Positions 26,501 through 36,910 of a stretch of 50,391 nucleotides of DNA are shown here, piece by piece. The translations under genes and the position numbers were made by a program. Below the pieces are notes generated by a model that ran no database searches, had not been told where the DNA came from, and was given only the letters and a program-made list of their open reading frames with translations. The DNA is from Verrucomicrobiota bacterium. Lineage in GTDB: Bacteria > Verrucomicrobiota > Verrucomicrobiia > Limisphaerales > J093. Each line of letters opens with the position of its first letter. Positions within the stretch are counted from its first letter, which is position 1. Location: positions 1-50,391 of the forward strand of contig JAAYVR010000173.1 of assembly GCA_012517065.1 (NCBI GenBank), read 5' to 3'.

Positions 26501-27637
26501 TCAAGGCACGGCAGCCACTCGCAGGAACAACGTCGAAGGTGCAGCGCTGATATCGAGCGTTCGGCTTGCCACGCCGTCGCGGCCAGCCACATCCTCAATA
26601 ACCGTGCTCCAGGTGGTGAGGTCGTCGCTGGCCTGGATGCGGTAGTTGTGCTGTGGTGAACCTTCCCATGACAACTTGATCGCCTGCGCGCCCTGGGGGG
26701 TAATATCGAGAATCTTGAATGACTTGAAAGGTTGGAGTTCTTCGCCCATAGCCCATTTGGCAGCGCGGACAAACAACACGCGGCCAATTTCGGTAAGGGC
26801 AAGGAAAACGCGCCTCGAGCCACCGGACCCTTGTTCGTTCGTGAACATGTGGACCAACCGGACGGAGGCGGGCTGTTCATTGGCCAAGATGCCGCCCACA
26901 TCTACGACCGCGAAACACGATCTTGATTCGTCATTGTCCAGCACGCCAAGGATCGTCGTACCTGGCGCGGCGTCTGCAACTGCCTGTGTGCACCAGCGGT
27001 ATTCGTAGTTCTTTTTCCCACCCGGGGCGATATGTGCGTCTTCTTCGGGGTACGGGTCGCGGAAGATTTTGACGCGGCCCTGTGCATCCGTTGGAATGCC
27101 TTTCATGATTGGGTGATCAGGAGCGACCACTTTCATGTATTTGGTGGCTGGCGGGGTGCTGGATTCATTGGGGTCGCTGCTGCTTGTGCCGTTGTACATG
27201 TAAAGGGACCCCATGCGGGCGGAATTGTTCCCGAGACAAACGTGCTCGCCCATCATGACCGGCACACCATCCGGCGGAGGCGGTGTGTCCGCGGACGCCC
27301 CGCTGCCGGACATGATGGCCAGCATCGGGCTCATGTCTGGATTCTGCGGAATGAGGAATTCAGCAGGATCGTGCCCGATATTTGCCGCTGCGGGCCCGAG
27401 CAAACGATCCAAGACAATTCGGACACTGTATCCATGGTCGGCAAGTAACGATCCCATTGCCACGTCGCCTGGAGTCACCATCCCGGGCCCTTTTTCATCC
27501 GAAACGAATTCGGTTGCGAACTGGGTGTCTTGTTGGTAGCGCGTGCTGATCAAGATCACACCGCCGAAAGCTGAAAGGCTTGTCGAGGTGATCACGGCAA
27601 ACGCCAGTAGTCCTGTGGGAATGACGTTGGTTTTCAT
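26501..27637 (-). CDS. Secreted protein of unknown function with C-terminal FnIII-like region
   Basis: This 378-residue exported protein has a signal peptide (about residues 1-25: TGLLAFAVITSTSLSAFGG). A central region (about 26-290) of unknown fold contains VILISTRYQQD, DHPIMKGIPTDAQGRVKIFRD and RRVFLALTEIGRVLFVRAAKW. The HPIMKGIP pattern recalls ThuA/glutamine-amidotransferase-like proteins, where 'HPIxxGLP' is common; this is only a hint. The last 90 or so residues look like a beta-sandwich with YRIQASDDLTTWSTV, a signature I associate with Verrucomicrobia extracellular proteins. No catalytic residues were identified. Confidence 0.72.
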   Translation of the reverse strand: MKTNVIPTGLLAFAVITSTSLSAFGGVILISTRYQQDTQFATEFVSDEKGPGMVTPGDVAMGSLLADHGYSVRIVLDRLLGPAAANIGHDPAEFLIPQNPDMSPMLAIMSGSGASADTPPPPDGVPVMMGEHVCLGNNSARMGSLYMYNGTSSSDPNESSTPPATKYMKVVAPDHPIMKGIPTDAQGRVKIFRDPYPEEDAHIAPGGKKNYEYRWCTQAVADAAPGTTILGVLDNDESRSCFAVVDVGGILANEQPASVRLVHMFTNEQGSGGSRRVFLALTEIGRVLFVRAAKWAMGEELQPFKSFKILDITPQGAQAIKLSWEGSPQHNYRIQASDDLTTWSTVIEDVAGRDGVASRTLDISAAPSTLFLRVAAVP

Positions 27638-27949
27638 GGGAATTACTCCTGTGGTTGCAGTTACCTGGCTTGAATTCCCGACTCGCGTGGAAGAGACGAG
27701 ATCGGGTAATCGTTGTGCTGTTTTGAGCTGCCCTCAGCCGTGGGAAGGGTGTCTTCCACAAGCCAGCCCTGCCACGCTACACGTTCCAAGGGCACCATAG
27801 CTAGTAGGCTGGTCCTGTGCCGAAATTCCTGTCAAGCTCAAAAGCCTGCAGCCCGTCGTGACGGACCCAGCCGTGACATCGCCGGATCCGCCGGACAATC
27901 CGTTGCTGCCGGAGGTTCGATGTTGGCGCGGAAGTGCGAAGCGATTTGG
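27638..27949. other. Spacer upstream of secreted protein gene, nothing recognised
   Basis: No gene or repeat copy was identified. GGAGTAATTCCC just upstream of 27637 (minus strand reading GGGAATTACTCC) may include the ribosome-binding region. The promoter of the secreted protein gene should lie here. Confidence 0.3.
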
Positions 27950-28014
27950 CCCGGAAACCTCAGCGCCTGACCAGACCAAGTCACCCAAAGCTTCATTCCG
28001 GTGAGGTTTCCGGG
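27950..28014 (+). repeat. 65-bp palindromic repeat, copy 5
   Basis: The arms CCCGGAAACCTCAGCG (27950-27965) and CGGTGAGGTTTCCGGG (27999-28014) match with one compensated change (AACC/GGTT instead of AATC/GATT). The interior CCTGACCAGACCAAGTCACC is nearly identical to copy 1. The compensatory base pair suggests that the folded form matters. It lies 56 bp upstream of thiD. Confidence 0.88.
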
Positions 28015-28070
28015 TTCGGATGATCCAAAGCTGGACTTTGATCTGCGTGAAAATACTCTCGCTTGGAAAG

Positions 28071-28877
28071 ATGACGAACCGAAAGAAACTGAACGTCGCC
28101 CTGACAATCGCCGGGTCAGACAGCGGCGGGGGCGCGGGCATTCAAGCGGACCTCAAAACGTTTTCGGCCGTTGGTGTGCACGGAACCTCGGCGATTACGT
28201 GCATCACAGCCCAGAACCCATCCAGCGTGCGCAGTGTTCAACCCGTGCGACCTGCGATTGTCCGGGACCAGATCGATGCGGTTCTGGACGGGTTCCCGGT
28301 GCGCGCGGCAAAGACGGGGATGCTTTACTCGAAGGCCATTATCAAAGCGGTCGCAGCATCTCTCCGAGCGCGCCCGGAATTGCCAGTGGTTGTTGATCCT
28401 GTCATGGTGGCAACCAGCGGTGCGCGCCTGCTTCAGCCAAACGCTGTTTGCGTTTTGCAGGATGAACTTCTGCCGTTGGCGGCACTGGTCACGCCGAACG
28501 TGCCAGAGGCAGAGATTCTGGCGGGTACTCGAATTCGCACGATAGAGGACTTGCGTGAGGCTGCGTGGGTCATTTACAAGCGTTTTGGGTGTGCGGTGCT
28601 GGCAAAGGGGGGACATCTCACGGGCCTGCGCGAAGCAGTCGATTTGTTCACCGACGGCAAGATCGAATTGCTCTTGACGGCGCAATTTGTCCGCGGAGTT
28701 TCAACTCACGGGACCGGCTGCACTTATTCAGCGGCGATCACCGCGTGGCTGGCGCGAGGGCATGACCTGACCCGTGCTGTGATTTCTGCCAAGGACCACA
28801 TAACAGTTGCCATTGCCGGATCGCGGAAAGCGGGTGAGCACAGCGTGCTTTCGTGGGATTTTTCTGGGATCAGATAA
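28071..28877 (+). CDS. thiD: Hydroxymethylpyrimidine / phosphomethylpyrimidine kinase
   Basis: This 268-residue ribokinase-fold enzyme phosphorylates HMP to HMP-P and then HMP-PP for thiamine synthesis. Motifs include ALTIAGSDSGGGAGIQADLKT at the N terminus (read as AGSDSGGGAGIQAD), AAKTGMLYS, VVDPVMVATSGARLL, TPNVPEAEIL and the C-terminal anion hole VSTHGTGCTYSAAI. The start at 28071 follows GGAAAG at a suitable distance and begins the conserved sequence; the frame is open back to 28020. No TPP riboswitch precedes it. It converges on mqnC with only 14 bp between the two stops. Confidence 0.95.
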   Translation: MTNRKKLNVALTIAGSDSGGGAGIQADLKTFSAVGVHGTSAITCITAQNPSSVRSVQPVRPAIVRDQIDAVLDGFPVRAAKTGMLYSKAIIKAVAASLRARPELPVVVDPVMVATSGARLLQPNAVCVLQDELLPLAALVTPNVPEAEILAGTRIRTIEDLREAAWVIYKRFGCAVLAKGGHLTGLREAVDLFTDGKIELLLTAQFVRGVSTHGTGCTYSAAITAWLARGHDLTRAVISAKDHITVAIAGSRKAGEHSVLSWDFSGIR

Positions 28878-28891
28878 AGTCGGGCGCGCGA

Positions 28892-30004
28892 TCAGGTGGG
28901 GGAGACGGTTGGCGGGGCTGGCTGGTCAACGAGCCGGTACCAATTGTCGCGTTGCCGGGGTTCGTAACCGAGGTCGCAAATCAATCTGTGCATGTCGGTG
29001 ACGCTCATTCGGTATTTGGCGCCGGCTTTGGCGACGACGTTTTCTTCTATCATGATGCTGCCGAGGTCGTTTGCGCCGAATTTCAGTGCGATCTGCCCGA
29101 CCTCGGGCCCCTGCGTGACCCACGAGCTTTGAACATTCTCGAAATTGTCGAGGTAAATCCGGCTGAGCGCTTGAGTGCGGAGGTATTCGTGCGCACCGGC
29201 AGGCGGCAATTGCAGGCGCGTGTTTGCGGGCTGGAAAGTCCAGCAAATGAAAGCTGTGAACCCTTTGGTCTTGTCCTGTTGTTGCCTGACCCGCTCCAAG
29301 TGCAAAAGGCGGTCATCGATGGTTTCAATGTGCCCGAACATCATGGTTGCCGAGGTGTTCAGTCCGAGCCTGTGTGCAGTGTCCATGACCTCGAACCACT
29401 GATCTGCGGTGGCCTTGCCGGGAGACAGTTGAGATCGAATCCGATCAACCAGAATCTCGGCGCCGCCGCCGGGAATCGAGCCGAGCCCAGCGCATTTAAA
29501 AAGGCTGATCAAGTCTGCGATCGCGATTTTGTACAATCTGCTCAGATGGACGATCTCATTTGGGCTGAAACCGTGGATGTTAATCTGAGGGAAACGGCTC
29601 TTGATATGAGACAGCATGTCCACATACCACTCGAGGCGCAACTTGGGATGATGCCCGCCTTGCAGAAGAATCTGCGTTCCGCCGAGAGCGATTGTCTCCT
29701 CGATTTTCCGGTCCAGCTCATCAAAAGTGATGACATAGGCATCAGGGTCTGTTTCGCGTCTGTAGAACGCGCAGAATTTACAGCCAATTGCGCAGATGTT
29801 CGTGTAGTTGATGTTTCGATCGACGATGTAGGTTACGATGCGGTTGCCATGTCCGCCATAAGCGGCTCTCTTGGCCAAAGTGCGCCTTCGGTGGGCGAGG
29901 ATGCCGAGCTCGTTTAATGAACACCCGTAAAGCAGTCGTGCTTCGGCCGTGCTTATTCGATGGCCGTCCCACACCTTTTGAAACAAGTCGTCCAGCGCAG
30001 ACAT
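28892..30004 (-). CDS. mqnC: Cyclic dehypoxanthinyl futalosine synthase
   Basis: This 370-residue radical SAM enzyme belongs to the futalosine route to menaquinone and cyclises dehypoxanthine futalosine. The [4Fe-4S]-SAM motif is C71-x3-C75-x2-C78 (CAIGCKFCAF). Diagnostic MqnC segments follow: YIVDRNINYTNI, GGTQILLQGGHHP, SIPGGGAEILVDR, ATMMFGHIET and GFTAFICWTFQP. MqnE and CofH are related, but 'VDRNINYTN' plus 'WTFQP' favours MqnC. No other mqn gene is nearby. The gene stands alone on the minus strand between thiD and the repeat-rich spacer before thiC. Confidence 0.93.
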   Translation of the reverse strand: MSALDDLFQKVWDGHRISTAEARLLYGCSLNELGILAHRRRTLAKRAAYGGHGNRIVTYIVDRNINYTNICAIGCKFCAFYRRETDPDAYVITFDELDRKIEETIALGGTQILLQGGHHPKLRLEWYVDMLSHIKSRFPQINIHGFSPNEIVHLSRLYKIAIADLISLFKCAGLGSIPGGGAEILVDRIRSQLSPGKATADQWFEVMDTAHRLGLNTSATMMFGHIETIDDRLLHLERVRQQQDKTKGFTAFICWTFQPANTRLQLPPAGAHEYLRTQALSRIYLDNFENVQSSWVTQGPEVGQIALKFGANDLGSIMIEENVVAKAGAKYRMSVTDMHRLICDLGYEPRQRDNWYRLVDQPAPPTVSPT

Positions 30005-30069
30005 GGCGGCTTAATCTGTACACGGCAGCATCGCAAAGGCGGGGCGGTCCCTCAAGTCGATCGTTCACC

Positions 30070-30102
30070 AACCCGGATATGGGGACAGACACATAGTTTC
30101 TG
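30070..30102 (+). repeat. Short dispersed signature copy
   Basis: CGGATATGGGGACAGACACA is followed by TAGTTT, matching 36604-36630 in the TAGTTT variant. It marks the start of the mqnC-thiC repeat region. Confidence 0.7.
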
Positions 30103-30111
30103 CCTCCCAAA

Positions 30112-30409
30112 CCGGTGAACCGTGGGGCTCCGGGTTTTCGTGATCGAAACCGGTGCGAGATTGGTCGTCGGGTTGATGCGGCCGAGGACGGCCGCGCTCC
30201 CGACGCGATCGCTTCGTCCAATGCGTTGGCAGGAGCGCGGGCATTCTTGCCCGCCCCCAGCCGGTGAACGTTCGGGAATCGGATCCGCGTGAGTGAAACT
30301 GGTGTACGATCGGTCGCCGGGTTGATGCGGCCGAGGACGGCCGCGCTCCCGACGCGATCGCTTCGTCCAATGCGTTGGCTGGAGCGCGGTGATTTTTCCG
30401 CGCGCGTTG
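30112..30409 (+). repeat. Tandem pair of 149-bp direct repeats
   Basis: Two units (about 30112-30260 and 30261-30409) are in register at 149 bp. The core GGGTTGATGCGGCCGAGGAC through CCAATGCGTTGGC (30169-30230 and 30318-30379) is essentially identical, while the first half of each unit (ACCGGTGAACC / GCCGGTGAACG) is diverged. It contains GCGGCCG..CGGCCGC self-complementary stretches. No coding function is evident. Confidence 0.85.
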
Positions 30410-30560
30410 GCTGGTCTGAGCCATAACTTGACCCAGAACCAGTGGAGGATTATATACTCACACAACCGGATGTTTGAGGCACGCGTGCAACTGGGATGTG
30501 CCGTTGGATCCCATGTGTGCTCAGCATCCGAGTCGATCTATAACAGATTGTGACAGCGGC
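30410..30560. other. thiC leader upstream sequence, nothing recognised
   Basis: This is likely the location of the thiC promoter, 5' of the TPP aptamer. A clear -35/-10 pair was not assigned. Confidence 0.3.
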
Positions 30561-30684
30561 GTTCAGTTTCCGGGGAGCCAACCGGTTCGCGACAGGTCGT
30601 GTCGCGGACAGGAGCTGAGAGGGCAGCAGTTGAACCCTGCCGACCCGTTGAACCTGACCCAGGCAATGCTGGCGTAGGGAGAAC
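30561..30684 (+). promoter_or_regulatory. TPP riboswitch (THI element) controlling thiC
   Basis: Conserved aptamer blocks are present in order: CCGGGGAGCC (P2 5' side, 30570-30579), CTGAGA (30615-30620), ACCCG (P2 3' side, 30643-30647), GAACCTGA, CCAGGCAATGCTGG and CGTAGGGA (30673-30680). P1 pairs GTTC (30561-30564) with GAAC (30681-30684). P3 is a long hairpin with GCGACA/TGTCGC at its tip. An extra helix GGCAG/CTGCC lies between CTGAGA and ACCCG, an insertion at the P3a position. It binds thiamine diphosphate and represses thiC. The 188-nt stretch to the start codon holds a GGGTTTCAGCCC hairpin without a T-run, so the mechanism (translational or transcriptional) is unclear. Confidence 0.93.
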
Positions 30685-30830
30685 AAAGTGTGAACTGCTG
30701 AGGGTTTCAGCCCCCACTTCATGTTTTCCCACCGGCTTTAGTGCCACTGAAAACTGCATTTCGGTTGCAGCGACCCGGGATGCGGCGCAACAGAGTTGTT
30801 GGAGAATTTGCCAAATCGGTTGGCTTGTGA

Positions 30831-32852
<2,022 letters not shown>

Positions 32853-32956
32853 GAAGCGCGCTGTCTCGGTGTGTCGCACCATTGCGCATGTTCGGCAAGA
32901 TTCGCAGCCGTGCATTCTGGATTGACTGTTTGAAGGGACTGAGATGAATCTTTGTC

Positions 32957-34576
32957 ATGCGCAACAACCATACTTCTCGAATGTCACACAGTTTGCACTC
33001 CACGTCTTTATCGATTCGATCCAAACGCGAGTTTGGTTTTGTCAAAACACCGCTGGTCTTTGTGATTGCACTTTGGCTGGCATTGGCGGCCCAGTCGGTT
33101 CTCAACGCCGACGTGCGGTTGCCGGCGGTGTTCAGCGACCACATGGTTCTGCAACAGGGTATTCCGGTCACGGTCTGGGGTTGGGCCGACAACGGCGAAC
33201 GCGTCACAGTCGAGTTTCGAAATCAGAAGGTGGCCACTGTCGCCGCGGACGGAAAATGGCGGGTGCGCCTCAAGCCCCTGCGTGCAGGTGGACCTGACCG
33301 TTTCACTGTGACGGGGAAAAACCAGATCACACTCGAAGACGTGCTTGTGGGCGAGGTCTGGGTTTGCAGTGGCCAGTCAAACATGGAATGGCCATTGAGG
33401 GCGGCTTACAATTCCAAGCCTGACATTGACTCTTCCGAAAACCCGAACTTGCGGCTGTTCACCGTGCCAAAGCTCAGAGCGCTGGCGCCCATGGATGACG
33501 TGAACAGCAAATGGCAGAGATGCGGGCCCGAAACGGTGCCGGGCTTCTCTGCGGTTGCGTACTATTTTGGCCGTGCTTTGCAACGCGATCGGCAAGTTCC
33601 TGTTGGCCTGATCCACACTTCATGGGGTGGGTCACCGGCCGAAGTGTGGATGAGTTACGACGTTCTAGCCAACGATCCGGAGTGGAAGCGTGATATCCTT
33701 GGGCCGTACCCCGCCGCCCGAATGAATTACGAGAACGCGCTTGCACAATGGCAGAAGGAAAAAGCCGAAGCCGAGGCTGCGGGCAAGAAGTTCGAAAAAG
33801 GCCGTCCATGGGAGCCATGGCGCCCGACCGAGTTGTACAATGGCATGATAGCGCCTCTGATCCCGTACGCGATATGCGGCGCGATCTGGTACCAGGGCGA
33901 ATCCAACGCGGGGCGCGCCTTTCAATATCGGCGTTTGTTTGCGGACATGATTCGCAATTGGCGGCGGGACTGGGACCAGGGCGATTTCACTTTCCTCGCG
34001 GTCCAGTTGGCGCCGTGGGACAAAAATCGCAAGCGGCCGATCAGCGAAATCACCGCTGCGCCTACCGACAGTGATTGGGCAGAGCTGCGTGAAGCACAGT
34101 GCATTGTGGCCGAAACATTGCCAAAGGTTGGCATTGCGGTAATCACAGATGTAGGTGACAAGGATGACATACACCCGACGAAGAAAGTGCCGGTTGGTGA
34201 GCGGCTCGCGTTGGCGGCCCGCGTCATCGCGTACGGAGAACGAATAAACGGACTGAGCCCTGTCTATGATTCCGTTCAATTCCAGGGCGGCAAAGCCATA
34301 GTCCAGTTCAAGAGAGTCGGCAGCGGTCTCGAAGCCCGCGGTGGAGAGTTGACCGGGTTCGCAATCGCAGGTCCAGACCGCAAGTTTGTCTGGGCAAAAG
34401 CGGAGATAGTCGGACGCGACAAAGTGGCAGTAAACAGTCCGGAGGTGCCAAATCCTGTGGCTGTGCGGTATGGCTGGGCGGATTATCCCGTCGTGAATCT
34501 CTGGAGCAAAGACGGGTTGCCTGCGTCGCCATTCCGGACCGACGATTTTCCGATGGTTACCGCGCCGAAGAAGTAG
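32957..34576 (+). CDS. Secreted sialate O-acetylesterase-like SGNH hydrolase
   Basis: This 539-residue exported esterase of the SASA/sialate-O-acetylesterase family removes acetyl groups from sialic acid or other acetylated glycans. A signal anchor (VKTPLVFVIALWLALAAQSVLNA, about residues 25-50) precedes a beta domain starting DVRLPAVFSDHMVLQQG. The catalytic nucleophile is S141 in SGQSNMEW. Block III is WYQGESNAG, and the D-x-x-H pair is D403/H406 in DDIHP. Several in-frame starts exist (32957, 32981); the long N-terminal polar lead before the signal suggests a later one. The substrate is uncertain: family members also act on acetylated plant polysaccharides. It is followed after 72 bp by a Tat-exported isomerase-like protein. 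Confidence 0.9.
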   Translation: MRNNHTSRMSHSLHSTSLSIRSKREFGFVKTPLVFVIALWLALAAQSVLNADVRLPAVFSDHMVLQQGIPVTVWGWADNGERVTVEFRNQKVATVAADGKWRVRLKPLRAGGPDRFTVTGKNQITLEDVLVGEVWVCSGQSNMEWPLRAAYNSKPDIDSSENPNLRLFTVPKLRALAPMDDVNSKWQRCGPETVPGFSAVAYYFGRALQRDRQVPVGLIHTSWGGSPAEVWMSYDVLANDPEWKRDILGPYPAARMNYENALAQWQKEKAEAEAAGKKFEKGRPWEPWRPTELYNGMIAPLIPYAICGAIWYQGESNAGRAFQYRRLFADMIRNWRRDWDQGDFTFLAVQLAPWDKNRKRPISEITAAPTDSDWAELREAQCIVAETLPKVGIAVITDVGDKDDIHPTKKVPVGERLALAARVIAYGERINGLSPVYDSVQFQGGKAIVQFKRVGSGLEARGGELTGFAIAGPDRKFVWAKAEIVGRDKVAVNSPEVPNPVAVRYGWADYPVVNLWSKDGLPASPFRTDDFPMVTAPKK

Positions 34577-34648
34577 CGGTGTTGTCCGAAGCTCTTTTCG
34601 GAGGAACGAGCCCCCGGCGCGGCAGAACCCGCGCCGGCGGCAGAGACG

Positions 34649-35641
34649 ATGCATCGTTTCCTTATGAATGTTGAACTTGAGAATCACACCTCATCACAGG
34701 TGCAAACGCCGGCCTCTGTCACCCGGCGTCGGTTTGTTCGCAATTTGATCGGCGCGACCGCCGCTGTGGGAGCGCTTGGACCTTTTGGTGCACAAGCGCT
34801 CGCACGCGACCCGATTTCGCGGAGAGGCAAGCCGCGTTTGCTTCTGAGCCTTGCGGCATATTCGTTCCGCGATCGCCTGACCAGCACGGACGCGGCCAAG
34901 CGGATGACTTTGTTCGATTTCATCGACTTTTGCGCCGATCACGGCTGCCATGGAACAGAACTAACCAGTTACTACTTCGAGAAGAACTTTGGAACCGATT
35001 ACCTTGTCGAGCTGAAACGGCGTGCGTTCCTGCGCGGGCTGGCCATTAGCGGGACCGCCGTTGGCAACAATTTTGCGCAACCAGACGGACCCGACCTCGA
35101 TCGAGAAATCAGTGAAACGAAGCGCTGGATCGACACCGCTGCTTTTCTTGGCGCGCCGCATATCAGGGTGTTTGCTGGGACCCCCCGCGGCGGCTTAGAC
35201 CAAGCCGCGGCCAAACGCCAATGCATAAAAGCATTGGAAATCTGCGGTGAGTATGCTGCAACCAAGGGTGTTTGGCTCGGATTGGAAAACCACGGCGGCA
35301 TCGTCTCGGAGGTTTCGGACCTTTTGGACATCATCCGCGCGGTCTCCAATCCATGGGTGGGTGTGAATCTGGACACGGGCAATTTTTACGGCCTGGCTGA
35401 TCCGTACGATGACATGGCACGGCTTGCCCCGTACGCGGTAAATGTCCAGCTCAAGGTCGAGATCAATCGCCGCGGAAAAGGCAAGGAACAGACCGATCTC
35501 ATGCGGGTGATCAAGATTCTCTCGGAGGCCAACTATCAGGGTTATGTGGCGCTCGAGTACGAAGCTGCCGAAGACCCGATGATTGCCGTGCCGGAGTGGC
35601 TTGCGCGGATGCGCGAAGCGTTTGCCGCAACGCCGCGCTGA
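34649..35641 (+). CDS. Tat-exported sugar phosphate isomerase/epimerase-like TIM-barrel protein
   Basis: This 330-residue protein has a twin-arginine signal (TRRRFVRNLIGATAAVG, about residues 26-43). A xylose-isomerase-like TIM barrel (AP endonuclease 2 superfamily) follows, with LSLAAYSFRD, HGTELTSYYF, GAPHIRVFAGTP, GLENHGG, VGVNLDTGNFYG and YVALEYEAAEDP. The metal ligands typical of the fold (E, D, H, E) are plausible in ENHGG and LDTGN. Periplasmic members of this group are common in Verrucomicrobia and Planctomycetes and are assumed to act on sugars released outside; substrates are unknown. Tat export implies folding and metal loading in the cytoplasm. It may be co-transcribed with the esterase upstream. 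Confidence 0.87.
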   Translation: MHRFLMNVELENHTSSQVQTPASVTRRRFVRNLIGATAAVGALGPFGAQALARDPISRRGKPRLLLSLAAYSFRDRLTSTDAAKRMTLFDFIDFCADHGCHGTELTSYYFEKNFGTDYLVELKRRAFLRGLAISGTAVGNNFAQPDGPDLDREISETKRWIDTAAFLGAPHIRVFAGTPRGGLDQAAAKRQCIKALEICGEYAATKGVWLGLENHGGIVSEVSDLLDIIRAVSNPWVGVNLDTGNFYGLADPYDDMARLAPYAVNVQLKVEINRRGKGKEQTDLMRVIKILSEANYQGYVALEYEAAEDPMIAVPEWLARMREAFAATPR

Positions 35642-35654
35642 GCGGTTAGCCAGC

Positions 35655-35765
35655 CCGCATGTTTCTCAGCCTGGAGTAGCCGGAACCAAAGTCGCCTGAC
35701 GGGCAGTGCCCCGGCACCTGCGTCCTCTCGGACTGTCAACCACGCCGGGCTGTGAAATTTCTGCC
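35655..35765 (-). repeat. 108-bp inverted-end module, isolated copy
   Basis: It begins CCCGCATGTTTCTCAGCC and ends CCGGGCTGTGAAATTTCTGC, with GGAACCAAAGTCGCCTGACG inside. It is nearly colinear with 19296-19404. Here the 130-bp module that normally follows is truncated after about 25 bases (GCGACTCCCTCGC). Confidence 0.8.
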
Positions 35766-36307
35766 GCGACTCCCTCGCTGGGAAAAGCGCCCCGATCAAG
35801 CCCCCACTGGAAGCAGCGCTGCCAGAGTAACTCCCGACCAAATCCAACTCTTCCGCCCAAAGCCCAGACTTTAATAGCCGCGGGTGTTAAAACGTTGCTG
35901 TGATAGTCCGGGCTTTCAGCCCTTGAATTGTGGAAAGTGACCTCGATATAGCCCGTGTCGTGGGGCTTCACCCCACGCTGGTGTGGACCGCACCCTTGGC
36001 GCTTCGATGAGCGACCAAAACAATCGCGTTACGGATGGCAGAATAGTTGATTGTTTCAGCCACGAACGCACCTGACTGCGTTCCAGACCGTTGGTGTTCG
36101 TGTACCACTAACTCGAGGGCCGAAGGCCCGACCCAATACCAGCCTGGGCCATCGGCCCAGGTGACAGGCCCAAAATCAAATAAGGGCTGAAGGCCCGCAT
36201 CATGCACGTTTCCAGACGGTTAACTGTTTGAGAACGTCCAACGTGCAACGTACAACGTCCAACGTTCAACGGGATTACTGCTCGATGAATGCTCGTTTCA
36301 AAGCCGC
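35766..36307. repeat. Cluster of short hairpins and a heptanucleotide tandem repeat
   Basis: No gene is seen here. Short palindromes follow one another: GGGCTTTCAGCCC (near 35910), CGTGGGG/CCCCACG (35959-35977), GGGCCGAAGGCCC (36117-36129), CCTGGGCC/GGCCCAGG (36143-36161) and GGGCTGAAGGCCC (near 36184). At 36233-36267 there are five perfect 7-bp units AACGTNC in tandem. The hairpins may be structured RNA or spacer palindromes of the REP type. Confidence 0.6.
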
Positions 36308-36910
36308 CGAAAGGCGGGACTCTAACCGCCGTGGGCGCAGCATCGCCCGATGTGCCGAACAACCTATCGCCGTTCGAGTTCGGCGTTTACGCAGAAATGA
36401 GAAGACTGTCTGTCACAGCTACTGAGCGCCAACGACCGCACCCCTGCCGCCCATGCAACCTTGCATGAGGCAGGGCGGGCGCTCCGCGCACACCACAAAC
36501 ACTGTGTCTGTCCCCATATCTGCCCCCGAATTGCGGCATGGCCGGCGAAATGTCCCTTGTTCCAATCGGCGACTGCAGAAGTTTGCGGAGGCCCCCTCGG
36601 ATGCCGATATGGGGACAGACACATAGTTTTCGGCCTCATGCCGATATGGTTCCAGGGACGTTGTTTGCGCCCGGAAAGAAAGCGGCAGCAAGCTGCCGCA
36701 CTCCAAGCGCTTCGCGCCTACCAACGCCCAGTGCATCCGCGGCAGCGCGTGAAATACCATTGGGATCAGCGCGCTCTTCCTTGCGACGGAGTCGCAGGGC
36801 ATATTTCGCAGCCCGGCGTGGCTGACAGCCACAGGGGGGCAAGAGCCGGGGGGCGTTGCCCGTCAGGCGACTTCGGTTCCGGCCACGCCGGACTGGGAAA
36901 TCTGCGGATA
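36308..36910. repeat. Composite mosaic repeat block, most complete example
   Basis: The order is as follows. GGCGGGACTCTAACC module at 36313-36419 (shared with 42695-42808). GAAGACTGTCTGTCAC, then GGGCGGGCGCTCC (shared with 3860 and 42865). Signature (minus) at 36501-36517. Spacer module with TGTCCCTTGTTCCAATCGGC. Signature (plus) at 36606-36626. GTTCCAGGGACGTTG. 130-bp module at about 36670-36798. 108-bp inverted-end module at about 36799-36907. No intact gene is supported; small frames here are shared among copies but change frame between them. Confidence 0.85.

Noticed and set aside
30112-30409. CRISPR array
   Set aside because: Only two repeats of 149 bp with no short regular spacers, and no cas gene in the window.
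33665-34687. 340-codon minus-strand frame
   Set aside because: Antisense to the sialate O-acetylesterase-like gene, which has clear catalytic motifs; the opposite frame has none.
36233-36267. CRISPR-like short repeats
   Set aside because: Units are 7 bp in direct tandem without spacers.
36419-36832. 137-codon frame in the composite repeat block
   Set aside because: Similar frames appear wherever the 130-bp and 108-bp modules occur, but in shifting frames and orientations; the conservation is of DNA, not protein.
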